From Mauremys mutica (taxonomy: Eukaryota; Chordata; Testudines; Geoemydidae), in assembly GCF_020497125.1 (NCBI RefSeq), contig NC_059080.1:70352618-70416617 (forward strand): 64,000 nucleotides of DNA, read 5' to 3'. A model generated the notes under the pieces. That model searched no databases, had not been told where the DNA came from, and saw only the letters and a list, made by a program, of their open reading frames with translations. Made by a program: the position numbers and the translations under genes. Shown piece after piece: positions 23,801 through 33,799 of this stretch (the first letter of the stretch is position 1; each line of letters opens with the position of its first letter).

Positions 23801-25970
23801 TGTCTGGCACAGGTCTTAAAGACTGTGTCAGCTCCTCAAGGTTGCTAGTAAGTGCAACCACAGAGCTACAGGCTCCTTCTCTAGAAAGAGGGGGGGGGGG
23901 GGAAATAGCCAGAGCATTAGAAGTTATTTCTGAGGAAGGAAGGATTAGAGCAGCTGGAACCACTGTAAAGGAACTCAAGGAAAAGGGTGGCATTTAAACT
24001 GCTGATCCTTTAACAGGCTAGGAGAGGAGCAAGAAGCAGAGGACTCCGGTATTGAGAAACAGCTAAAAGTTTGAGCCTCCCTGTAAACTCAGGAAAGCAG
24101 TAGGGCTTGGGACAGCAACAGCAAAGAGGTATGGGGACAAGAATATGGATGGGGGCAAGGAGGACAGAGAAATAGAATAGATCTGGAAACAAGTGATTTG
24201 TTCAGGGGGAAATCTATTAGAGTGGGCATAACTGATTTTTGAGGGAGATGCACAATGGAAGATATTTCCATATAGTTAAATGTGTATAACATGCATGGCT
24301 TGGGGGGAGAGAGGGAGGGAGAGAGGTTGTGGCAAGGTGGCACATGGTTTATTCACCTGCTAATGAGAAGCTGGAAAATGCTCAAAGTCCTGATCTGACA
24401 ACCTGGGACAACAAAATATTTTGGTCTGGATAAATAAAATCTGTCCAAGTAGTTTAAACCTTTTGGGGATGAAAGCTGTCCTATGAAATATATATTATAG
24501 AATGGAATCATATGTATAACTCCTTGCCAAATTTTGGGCTTAAAGATTTCATCATAATGCATATGAACAAGGGAGCCAAATAAAGGTTGCATAAGCTTGT
24601 CTCTATCCTTCTCTGCTCCTACTCACCTCTATCCCCTGCCCTGATTCCTGCCCCTTTTCTTCTCCCTGAGCCACACCCAGGTATATCTCCTCCAGTCTAG
24701 CCCCCACACCTCTTCTCACCCATCTGACCCTCTCTCTGCATTCTGATCAGGTTGCTTCCTCCTCCTCCTTCACAGTGCCTGGGGCACCAGAAAAGGGAGC
24801 AATGAAAGCACAGGTGAGAGAGTCTCCTGCCTTCAATTCTTTCTAGTGCCAGATCAGTGCAGCCCTAGCAGCCAGAAGGAGGAATTTCAGGGGAAGTCCA
24901 GCTTAGTTCTAGGAAGGAGCATGCTCCCTTGGCTCTGTGGAAATGGTGCATGCACAACCAGCTCACCCACAGAATCTGTGTGAATGGAGTATGCGCCATG
25001 CAGATGGAATCTGCAGCGAAGTCATTTAGCTGCCAGCCTCTACAACTCTACTACGTGTGTAGTAAACAGATTTTTCAGGAACCTATAACAGCCAATGTTG
25101 AGCAGATTTTTTTCAAGGTATGCAAAAGGCACACACCCCTTGACACTGCGGCAATACCCTGGCCAAATTTTAAGTCCTGCCCAAAGGCATGACTAGTCTA
25201 GCATATACCGATGAGATAAAGTGAGACTACCTTAATAATACATTTGCAATTATCACTTATTTGAACAATGTTAAAGTAACAAATATGGGAAAGGGTGTAT
25301 TGTTTTTCTTCCAGGTATTTGAAATTCACACTTCTACGCTAGGCTCACCAGTTCAGGCAAAAGGAAAATCCTACATATGATTGTTAAATCTTCTATCACA
25401 TCCACTCCAAGTGGTGTTAGTACTTACATCAAGCAAAGCAGCAATAAAAGTATACACTGAATAAGTGTGTAACCACAGTTACAGTCAAATAAATAGTATG
25501 AATTTGTCCAATTATGTTGTAAATGTTCACTGTACAGTGATTGCAAGGAGTTAAATACATGAAAAACTGCAGAGATCAGGAAGGGTGTTAACATTTAGAT
25601 TGGAGTTGTCTATTCATAATAGAGACCTTGGAGCAAAACGCAGTTGTATAAAATATCAGTATTATACAGGAATACATACTTAGTGGAGAAAATGTTTTAT
25701 TAAAAAAATACTTTGTATTTCTTCAGTGTATACTCTGTATTCAGTTTCTATTTGGCAGATCCATCAGGCAAACCTTGTAATGCCAGTCTTAATACAACAG
25801 GCTGACAAATTATGCCTAGATTTTTAACTTGTTCATTTTTAAACATTTTAAGTTTATAATCACAGAGTCCATTCTACACCATTTGCTTCTTCTGCAGTTT
25901 GCAGATACTTACAAAATTGTCCTTTGCTAAATTATATTTAGTATCAATATCAGTCTAAACACAAAGTTGT
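20830..25970. other. Long AT-rich stretch without recognised genes or transposons
   Basis: Read through on both strands; only short frames without domain signatures. Notable low-complexity points are G-runs of 11 (23782-23792) and 13 (23890-23902). A cytosine-rich tract of CTCC words lies at 24600-24790. Confidence 0.4.
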
Positions 25971-26029
25971 TGGGGTTTTGGGGGGGGGTGTTTTTTTTTG
26001 TTGTTTTTTTTTAAACACACTATCATTGA

Positions 26030-26230
26030 GTCCCTTTAAAGCACTTTGCAAACATTACCTAATTAATCCTCACAGCAACCCTGTGAGGTAGATACCCACA
26101 TTTTACACATGGGCAAAATGAGTTAGAAAGGTTAATTCATTTGCCTATGGATACAGGAATCATAACTGGCCACAACTAAACTTAGAATGCAGAAGCTTCT
26201 GAATCTGATCCCCACTCCCATGTTCAACAT
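26030..26230 (-). mobile_element. MIR-type SINE (old copy)
   Basis: The plus strand reads the reverse complement of a MIR core: GCACTTTGCAAACATTACC, AATCCTCACAGCAACCCTGT, GAGGTAGATACCCACATTTT, then a decayed GGCAAAATGAG...GGTTAATTCATTTGCC. A G-run and T-rich tract lies immediately left (25980-26013). Confidence 0.75.
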
Positions 26231-26239
26231 AGACCACAC

Positions 26240-27150
26240 CTCTTTCTTTTACATCCCCTCCCCCACACCCTCTCCCTCCACTTACTGGGTCTTTTAAACT
26301 ATGTATTCTTAAAGATTAAAGGAGTGAGATAAAAGTGCCACTAAAAAGCACTTTAGTCTCAGCAACAATATTCAAGCAGATTTCACAGAGTGAACCACCT
26401 CACCATAACTGTTCACAAAACATGAGACCCCAGTCCCGGTTGCTTAGACAAGCTTACAGTGTGTCAAGTCTGAAAAGCATCCATGACTCAAGGAGGCAGT
26501 GTCAAATGCTAATTTTGCTACAGGAAGCAACAGCATATTTAAAATCAAAATGAACCAAAACGTTCAACACTTCGGAGTTAAGACTTAATGCGGCCGCAAT
26601 ATTTTCCAAAACACTTCCCACGTGGAAAAAATATTTTCAGATCTAAGAACATATCATCTAGCTTACAAAAATCACCACACCAATCTAATTACAGAAACCT
26701 CTTTTATAAGAAATAAGCTTCAACGGATTAATCACCGTTCCAGACTTTATCCAACCTATTTTTGTCATAAGTTAAGCAGGGACCATACTTAGGTCTATTT
26801 TTCATCACAGACCCTTAATTGTGCAATATTTGAAACTGCAGCTATCTAAAGATTAACTCAGTGAGTGAACCTGGATCTTCTTCCCACGCCTCAACAAGCA
26901 CTGCACACACTTTAAGGGCTCTATTTGAGAGCAGGATATGAACGTGCAAAGAAACAGTAGAAAAACAACGTTCCAATAAAACAAGAGAACGGAACAGACC
27001 GCACCTTAAGCTATCCCTTTAGGACACAGTTCAGTGGTCTGAACAACCTCCAACACCTAGGTGCCTGATTTTTCCTGGCCTTTTGGGCTCAGTTTTAAGT
27101 GGGCGTTTCTACTCGTTTAAACGCCTTTTCCCCCCTCCCCCATTCCTGTG
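26240..27150. other. Proximal intron, nothing recognised
   Basis: No repeat or exon signature identified between the MIR and the IRS1 donor; a NotI site (GCGGCCGC) lies at 26591. Confidence 0.4.
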
Positions 27151-27157
27151 CACTCAC

Positions 27158-27182
27158 CTTCTCTCTGGCTCTTGCCCAGCTA
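27158..27182 (-). other. IRS1: IRS1 exon 1: short 3' UTR up to the splice donor
   Basis: Only 25 nt separate the TAA stop from a strong donor. On the minus strand the exon ends in AGAAG and the intron opens with GTGAGTG (27157-27151). Mammalian IRS1 also has its coding region in exon 1 and an intron in the 3' UTR, so the arrangement looks conserved. The junction is closer to the stop than the roughly 50-nt limit usually needed to trigger nonsense-mediated decay. Confidence 0.75.
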
Positions 27183-30100
27183 TTAGACGTCCTCCCGCCT
27201 CTGGAAGCTGATGCTGGCATATGCACTCAAATCATCGCTAGAGTGGCTACTCCCACAAGGCTGATTCGGGGCTTTGGGCGGAGGCTGCCTCCCCCCCAGC
27301 ACAGAGGTGCCCTCCTGGGAGTGGTGGGGGTGTTGGCGACGCTGATTAAAATCCTTCACTAAGTCCAGGTCGATGTAGTTGAGTCCGTTCTCAAAGCCAC
27401 CCCCGGCCCCGAGGGGCTGCTGCTCCCTCCTGGCGGCCGCCCCCAACTCCCCCGCGGCAGGCCGGAGCCAGACGTTCTCGAAGGAGGCCGAGCTGTGGCG
27501 TTTCACCTCCTCGGCGCCCCCCGCCCCGTAGAGCAAGGGCGCGTTGAGGCCGCCGCTGCCCGCCGCGCCGCGGGCGTTGCTGGGGGTGGAGGAGAAGGTC
27601 TCGGAGCTGTGCCGCCGGCGGCCCCCCTGCGGGTCGGCGCGGATCACTTTGGCGCTCTGATTGCGGCCGGGGCCGGGGCTGAGGCTGACGCGGGTGAAGG
27701 CGCTGTTCACCCCCGGGCCTCCCATCAGAGAGGAGGAGCGCGGTGGCGCCGCGGCCAGCTCGGCCGGCGGCTGCGCCTGGGCGGGGGCAGGGGCAGCAGG
27801 GGGGTTTTCCGGGACGGCGCGGCCCGGCCGCCTGTCGGCGTAGCTGAGCAAGAGGGCGGGGGACGGGGGGTCGGCGCAGCCCGGGCAGGGCCCCCCGACA
27901 CCGCCCCCCTGTTCCATAGTCACGTAGTCCCGGCTGCTGAGGGCAGCAGCTCCTCGGCCTGGCCGGGCCGCAGCTGCCGCCCGTACGGCTGCGAAGCCGG
28001 CTTGGCAGGCAGCCCGCGGCGGCCCCAGCTCCATGTTCATGTACTCGGAGCCTTCATCCTCTCGGGGCCGCGCGGCCGCCGGCTTGTCACTGGCCCCGAA
28101 CTCAATGTTCACGTACTCGCCGGGGCTCTTGGGCTCTGGTGGCAGCAGCAGCGGGGGCTGCTCCCGCGCCCGCGGCAGGGTGCTGGCCTTGGGGCCGTCC
28201 AGAGACAAGCGGGTGGGTCTGGTCAGGCGACTCCTGCTCTGCGCGGCCGCCTGACGGGTAGGCTGCTGCGGCGGCGGCGGCAGGGGCTGCGCCTGGTAGC
28301 CACCTCCGGCGCCCTCCTGGCCCCCGCCTCCCCCGAGGCTGTCGCTGCTGGTGGAAGAGGACGAGTCCTCCGCGGCGTAGAGCAAGCGGCCGGAGCTGAG
28401 GGAGATGCGCAGCTGGGGGCCGCTCTCCTCGGCTGCCCTGCGCTGCACGTGTTTGAAGGAGCGCGGCAGGGAGAAGTAGGAGTAGATGGGCTTGTGGGGG
28501 GGCTCGGCCGGGCCCTGCGCCGAGGCCTCCTCCGGGCCCGGCGGCCCCGAGCTGGCGAAGTAGCAGTCCGGGGGGGTGCTTGTGGCGGAGCCGCTGGCTG
28601 GGGACATGTTGATGTAGTCACCGCCGCTGCAGGGGAGCTTCCCTTCGCTGCTCTCTACGGAGAGCTTTGGGTGGTGGCCAGCCCCATTAGTCCACATTTT
28701 GCCGTAGCCGGCGGGACCACCATCAGGCGAACAGCTGCCACTAGGGGACATCATCATGTACCCATTGGAGTCCACCATGGCTTGGGCGTGGCGACCCCCC
28801 CTGCCAGGATTGATGATCTGCTGTGGGGCTGACACGCTCTTGGGGCTCATGGGCATATAGTCACCACCTTTAGGAGTGCCACCAGTGCTGGGCACAGGGG
28901 CCACCCCAGGTGACATTGGCATGTAGCCGTCATCAGTGTGTGGGGTGGAGTTGGTCCGGTGGTGGCTGCCCTCCAAGTGGTGCATCTCCAAATGCTCCTC
29001 AGGATAGGAGTGAGTGGGCACAAAGGCAGAGTGCCGGTAGGAGGGCAGCCGGTTGCCACCACAAGGGTAGGAAGGCAGCATTTCCGTGTACTCCTCAATG
29101 GAGGCTACTGAAGACTGCGAGGGTGTCTTCTGGTGGGAGATGGTGGGTGAGGTGCCTGCAGAGTGAGTCCGCTTCCTGAAGCCCTTCTCCAGGTCAGTTA
29201 CCTCCTCTCCACCACTCCGGGGGCAGCATGGGGTGCCAGGATAGCGGCACTGCTGATGCTGTGGGTGACAATTGCGAGGGATGAAGTGGCCATTGGGAGC
29301 TGCCAAGCTGCAGGACGAGGCAGCCTTGCCCCCCATACAGATGTAGTTGTTGAGCTCCTCATCCCCCCGTGCTGGCGGGGTGTGACCAAGAGAGTCTGGA
29401 GTCACACTGCGAAAAGAGCTGCGGAAATCGCAGGGGCTGGAGCCATATTCATCGGAGGAGATGAAACCACCATCACTGGGGGAGCCTGATACCGAAGCAC
29501 TCGACCTGCGTGGGAAGAGGCAGTCTGAGGTGGAGCCATGGCCACTGGTGCTGCTGGATGACAGGCTGACTGGGCTGGTGGCTGAAGGGGAACAGCGTGA
29601 AGAAGGCATTGGGATGGAGCGACTGTGGTTGAGAGGAGGGTGAAGCCTGGAGTTGCCACGGTGCCGATGTGAGTGGGTCCGGTTGGCACTGGGACTTACT
29701 GGACTGCCATCCACAGAGGCAGGCCTGGACATAGTTCCTTCCCCATCACTAGAGGCTCGGACTCGGAAAGAGCTGGGTTTGCCCCCTGTTCCTCCTCCTC
29801 CACCACCACCACCCCCAGCAGGGGAGGTAGCAGTCACGCTCTCAGTCCTGGACCTGCGACTGAGCCCCACCTGGCTGGGTGGGGGGTTGTTGACATGGTG
29901 TCTGCTGCGGAGGGGCACAGAGATGGGATTGGAGCAGTTGGAAGAGGACTGGCTCTTGCTGCGGGGCCGGAATTCCTCACTCATGGCCCGCATGGCTTCC
30001 AGGATGGTCTCATGCATGTTCTGTGCCACCACTGAATCATCCACCTGCATCCAGAACTCACCAGGCCCAGTCACCGCTGAACGCCCAACCTCTATGAAAA

Positions 30101-30764
30101 AGAAGTTCTCTGAGTGGCCACAGCGGCGGATGTTGAGCAGCTGCAGTACCACAGCAGCTGCATCTGAGTTCAGCTTCACAAAGCTGATGGTTTTGTTGGT
30201 CAGGCACAGGCGGTAGATGCCGATCAGGTTCTTGGTCTGGCCCAGACCCTTAGGTTTCAGGATCACTTGCCAAACCTCCTTGAAAGCCGGGCCAGGGACC
30301 ACCTCACCATAGCTATCGTCACCTGCCTCCCCCAGCCCTGCACTGCCACCCCCAAAGGAGACATCACTGTGGTGGTGGTGGTGACGGTGATGGAGGTGGT
30401 GGTGGCCCTTGGCCCGATTGTGCAACTGCAGTAAGGCTTGGTACCAGCTCTCCTGCTCAGGCTCGCTGTCAGCTGCAATGGCAAAGTGCTCGTCCTTGGT
30501 ATAGAGGGCCACCAGGTGCTTGTTCTTGGAGTCTGCCCGTTTGTTGATGTTGAAGCAGCTCTCCAGTGGGATGGAACGCTTGGGGGCTCCTGACTTATGT
30601 CTCCATTTCTTCTCATTCTCATAGTACTCCAGCCGGGCAGGTCCTGACTCGCTGGCTGCCCTCAGCACGAAGAAGCGTTTATGCATGCTCTTGGGTTTGC
30701 GCAAGTAACCCACCTTCCTGACATCCGAGAAGAAGCCCTCATTATTATCCGTGGGGCTAGCCAT
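27183..30764 (-). CDS. IRS1: Insulin receptor substrate 1 (IRS1), complete single-exon CDS
   Basis: Cytoplasmic docking protein of the insulin and IGF-1 receptors; phosphorylated tyrosines recruit PI3-kinase p85, GRB2 and SHP2. It reads 1193 residues against about 1242 in human. In order: PH domain (about 16-117), a His-rich linker (121-132), PTB domain (about 160-264), then a long Ser/Pro/Gly-rich tail. YXXM sites start at Y474 (YICM), Y559 (YTEM), Y614 and Y636 (YMPM), Y669 (YMMM), Y687 (YGKM), Y717 (YINM), Y908 (YMNM) and Y947 (YVTM). The GRB2-type site is Y884 (YVNI); SHP2-type sites are Y1130 (YIDL) and Y1182 (YASI). The start is the ATG at 30764 in a strong Kozak context (CCACCATGG). 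The frame stays open upstream only to a TAA at 30857-30855, with no other ATG. The N-terminus matches IRS1 rather than IRS2 or IRS4. No frameshift or stop is seen. The C-terminal half is very GC-rich. Confidence 0.98.
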   Translation of the reverse strand: MASPTDNNEGFFSDVRKVGYLRKPKSMHKRFFVLRAASESGPARLEYYENEKKWRHKSGAPKRSIPLESCFNINKRADSKNKHLVALYTKDEHFAIAADSEPEQESWYQALLQLHNRAKGHHHLHHRHHHHHSDVSFGGGSAGLGEAGDDSYGEVVPGPAFKEVWQVILKPKGLGQTKNLIGIYRLCLTNKTISFVKLNSDAAAVVLQLLNIRRCGHSENFFFIEVGRSAVTGPGEFWMQVDDSVVAQNMHETILEAMRAMSEEFRPRSKSQSSSNCSNPISVPLRSRHHVNNPPPSQVGLSRRSRTESVTATSPAGGGGGGGGGTGGKPSSFRVRASSDGEGTMSRPASVDGSPVSPSANRTHSHRHRGNSRLHPPLNHSRSIPMPSSRCSPSATSPVSLSSSSTSGHGSTSDCLFPRRSSASVSGSPSDGGFISSDEYGSSPCDFRSSFRSVTPDSLGHTPPARGDEELNNYICMGGKAASSCSLAAPNGHFIPRNCHPQHQQCRYPGTPCCPRSGGEEVTDLEKGFRKRTHSAGTSPTISHQKTPSQSSVASIEEYTEMLPSYPCGGNRLPSYRHSAFVPTHSYPEEHLEMHHLEGSHHRTNSTPHTDDGYMPMSPGVAPVPSTGGTPKGGDYMPMSPKSVSAPQQIINPGRGGRHAQAMVDSNGYMMMSPSGSCSPDGGPAGYGKMWTNGAGHHPKLSVESSEGKLPCSGGDYINMSPASGSATSTPPDCYFASSGPPGPEEASAQGPAEPPHKPIYSYFSLPRSFKHVQRRAAEESGPQLRISLSSGRLLYAAEDSSSSTSSDSLGGGGGQEGAGGGYQAQPLPPPPQQPTRQAAAQSRSRLTRPTRLSLDGPKASTLPRAREQPPLLLPPEPKSPGEYVNIEFGASDKPAAARPREDEGSEYMNMELGPPRAACQAGFAAVRAAAAARPGRGAAALSSRDYVTMEQGGGVGGPCPGCADPPSPALLLSYADRRPGRAVPENPPAAPAPAQAQPPAELAAAPPRSSSLMGGPGVNSAFTRVSLSPGPGRNQSAKVIRADPQGGRRRHSSETFSSTPSNARGAAGSGGLNAPLLYGAGGAEEVKRHSSASFENVWLRPAAGELGAAARREQQPLGAGGGFENGLNYIDLDLVKDFNQRRQHPHHSQEGTSVLGGRQPPPKAPNQPCGSSHSSDDLSAYASISFQRREDV

Positions 30765-32000
30765 GGTGGAAGGAGAGGTGGTGGTGTTTTTACCGTAGCT
30801 ATCAGCCCACAGGCCCCCAAAACTGCCAAGCACGGCAGGAAAAAAAAACACCTCTTAAAATGCAATTTATGCAACAACAATCATAATAAAAAAGCAAACT
30901 AGCTCGGAATCCCCTCTCCAAAACGGGATGGGGGGAGGGGATACTGGCAGGGTGAGAGCAGCTGTTCAGTGGCAGAGGCAGCTTCCAGCACCACAGCAGC
31001 GTTTATATGGCTGTTTATGCCCAAATCACCCTCAGGAGGGTCAATATATCCATAAAGAGTCCAGTCTCAGTCAGTCCAGATGAAAGTCTAGTTCTCCCAG
31101 CAGCCGCCGCCGGGGAGGAGAAGAAACGCATCTTTCAGTCGTATGGGTCGGATTCCTCTGTAGAGAGGAGCAGGAAGGGGTCCCCCTTGCTTCGCTCCAA
31201 AACACCCCTCCCCTTCACAACTTCGCCTCAGCGAGCGCAATCTCTGTAGCAGATTAAAGATCCTCTGGGTAACGGTTTGTTTTGCAAAGTCCGGGGCTTA
31301 CACCCCAAAACACACGCCTCTTCTCCCCCCCAAAAAACACAGCCCAGCCCCAAAATCAGCGCCGAGGCTGCTGCTACTGCTTATGCGTGAGGAGGCTGGC
31401 GACCCCATTCAGTCCCATCTCGTTAGGAAGAGAAAGTGCCATTTCAACACAAAATGCAACCAGGCAGCAGCAGCAGGAGGGGAAGCAGCCCAAGTGGGGA
31501 AGGAACATCCTCTCTTCCTCCTCCTCCTCATTCCAGTCGGGAAAGGCGCCGGGGCCAACAGCAAAGCCCCCTCCCGTGCCCCAGGCTGAAGGCGGGTCTG
31601 GGGCTGCCTGGCTGACTTCTCCTCCTCCGGCTGCTTCTCGGAGTTTCGGAGCGCCCCAAACCCAAACAAGCGGCGGTGTCTGTGTTTATGAGTCCGGCCC
31701 CCTCCAGCCGCCACCGAGACTCAGTCTCACTCCAAGGAGAGAAACACGTGACGGCGCCAGTGCGTGGACCATCCCAGCAGCAGCCGAGGGAGGCTCCAAC
31801 CTAGCCTGGTGCCGCGGCATTCCAATCCGCCCCCTCCTCCCCGCCCGCCGGCCGCTCCTTTCATTCAGCGCCGCTGCGGCTGCAATTACCTTCGGGCCCT
31901 GAGCCGCTCGGCGCCCTGGGGGGCCGCCTTCCTATTGGCAGCGCGGCCTGTCCCTCAACTCCTCCACGGGGGGAGGTGCCCAGGCTAGGTTGAGGAGTGG
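27240..32000. other. IRS1 CpG-rich domain
   Basis: CpG is frequent from about 27400 to 28650 (3' half of the coding exon) and again from about 31080 to 31990 (leader and promoter), against CpG-poor flanks. A CpG island over the start of a broadly expressed gene is expected. The separate peak over the C-terminal coding half reflects Ala/Gly/Pro/Arg-rich codons. Confidence 0.6.
30765..31860 (-). other. IRS1: IRS1 5' UTR / first-exon leader (approximate)
   Basis: GC-rich, transposon-poor sequence directly upstream of the IRS1 ATG. The length is inferred from the CpG-rich zone and the upstream CCAAT box; the true start site cannot be read from sequence alone. On the minus strand the leader holds at least eight ATG triplets, for example near 30884, 31050, 31131, 31442 and 31508. 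Several upstream reading frames may therefore dampen translation, as is known for long, structured growth-signalling leaders. Confidence 0.5.
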
Positions 32001-32060
32001 AGCGTAGTAAAAAGGCGTAGACGCCATTCACTGGCGTGTTATTTATAAACTAGGGGCTTG
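31840..32060 (-). promoter_or_regulatory. IRS1: Candidate IRS1 promoter
   Basis: Upstream edge of the CpG-rich zone. A CCAAT box reads on the minus strand at about 31932-31937 inside GC-rich sequence, with GC-box-like CCCGCCCGCC runs just downstream near 31840-31850. A second, TATA-like signal (TTTATAAAT on the minus strand) sits at about 32041-32049. Together they suggest a CpG-type promoter, possibly with an alternative more distal start. Position by analogy; no transcript evidence. Confidence 0.4.
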
Positions 32061-33740
32061 TGAGTGAATCTCTGCAGTGTGGCAACTTTGATCGAGGCGC
32101 TGCTGCTGCTGCGTTGTAACCACGAGGCTCCCCCCCTCCACATTCAAGCTGCGTCTAAACTCCAGTGCTGCCTCTGCCTGATCTGCAATATAGACATAAG
32201 GGTGCTGAAAATCATCTCCCCCCGCATCCATCCCAGCTCTCCACCATATTAGTGCAATTGAGGCTTCCCTTTCAGAGAGGGTAAAGATCGAAAGAAGTTA
32301 ATGCAACCGCTGAATTCAAAACAGAAAAGTCCCCCTCTCCCCAACCCCCTCCCACTCAAACAAATAAAATCCATCCGCAAACCGTTCACGAATGTCTATG
32401 GCACTGGAGATTTCTGTAACAATACAGAGTGACTTTCCTCTGCTGAAGTAAGATTGTTGTCCTCTGGGCGGCTCAGAACATTAAGCTGAGACTATACCCG
32501 TGAGCAAAAAATTAAAATAACGCAACTTTATGTTGCATAATGTTTTCCATATAAATTGGATCCGAAAATTCGGTACCGTTTTAAATAGTATAAGCCCAAA
32601 GAAGACCAGTAATAGCAAAAGGGTATGAGAAATTAAAAGAAGAGACACGTTTGGGGCTGGGAATTGAAAATAGAATAATCATACACAGGATGCATAGTTT
32701 TGAGACCGATTTTGACTGCAACATTGACAATAGAAGATTTTTGTGTGATTTTCATTTTTGGGGGTGTTTATAGTTCAAACTCAGCAGTGACTGATTTTAT
32801 TATTTTTGTTTCCTGTTAGCATGGAGCCACAAATCACAGATTTTATCTTTTGTCGGCGCAGTTGGGCCCTGAATAAAGACTTTTATTGATGAGTGGAGAT
32901 TTATCGCTGGAAATGCAAAGCTATGCTATCATTATATTTTACAGAAGAATTGTGTAGTAGAGATTCCTGTAGAATTTCTCCAATGTGGTGTCAAGCAGTT
33001 AAATATATTTCCCGAAATCATTATATGCTACATTAAACTGAATATTCAACATGATTTGCCGTTTACAGTACTGAAATGTGCTGTATGCGTAACTTTTATT
33101 TCACTGTAAGGTGAAAGACGATACGAGAAGTGTTGCAATCCAATTCTAAAAAAATAAATTACTCAATGCTGCCATCTCCAGGACAGTTCATTAAAACATC
33201 TTTGAACATCTTTTATCTTTTCCACTCCAAATATAGAGTGCATATTTATAGGTTCCAGATTGGTCTGGGTTTTTTTAATGGTCTCTATACATTTATTGGA
33301 ACATGAATTAATCTACATATTCGATATAGTTTAAAAGTTCTTTATGCATGTTGCTGGCAATATATTTAGTGAATAGACTGTTATTGATATGATACTTTTA
33401 GTTTGATAATCTATATGAGAAAATGCAATAACAATGTTCATAACTACTTTCAATATTGAATTACAATGCAGAATTTTAATTTTATTTGCATTTATGTGCT
33501 GCCAAACATGGAATAACTAATGTAAAATCATTAGGTAATGTTCATCTATTGCAAGGAATATTATCAAATGATCATTAGTTGTAAAATAATTTTAAATAAT
33601 GAATAATCTAAACAAAATGAAATGTTCTCATTGAAATATTTTCAGCAAAATTTGGAGAGCTTAGAGATGACAAGAGGCATCATTGCAGCCTTAATGTCTT
33701 TTCCTCTTAGAGTTAATAATCTAGATAAAATGCCAGTTAC
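32060..33740. other. AT-rich sequence upstream of IRS1
   Basis: CTGCTGCTGCTGCG occurs at 32100. Beyond about 32450 the sequence is AT-rich and lacks recognisable transposons, unlike most of the window. It is a reasonable place for IRS1 distal control elements, but no specific site can be supported. Confidence 0.4.
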
Positions 33741-33799
33741 ATAACTATTATATTATTATTTATATTGTGCAATACCTAGGAACAGAGTCAAATTGTTAA

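Larger units (their letters stand above)
1..27157 (-). other. IRS1: Probable IRS1 3'-UTR intron (partial, runs off the left edge)
   Basis: Everything left of the donor at 27157 would be intron if exon 2 lies beyond the window, as the tens-of-kilobases human intron suggests. No acceptor with a polyadenylation signal could be assigned with confidence, so exon 2 inside the window is not excluded. The content is AT-rich unique sequence plus the repeats listed separately. Confidence 0.5.

Noticed and set aside
27495..28832. 445-codon plus-strand frame and several shorter ones opposite IRS1
   Set aside because: They lie antisense to the GC-rich IRS1 tail, where stop codons are rare, and show no known domain.
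30765..30851. 29-residue N-terminal extension of IRS1
   Set aside because: It would start at a GTG (30851), is not seen in IRS1 proteins, and the ATG at 30764 has a strong Kozak context and matches the family start.
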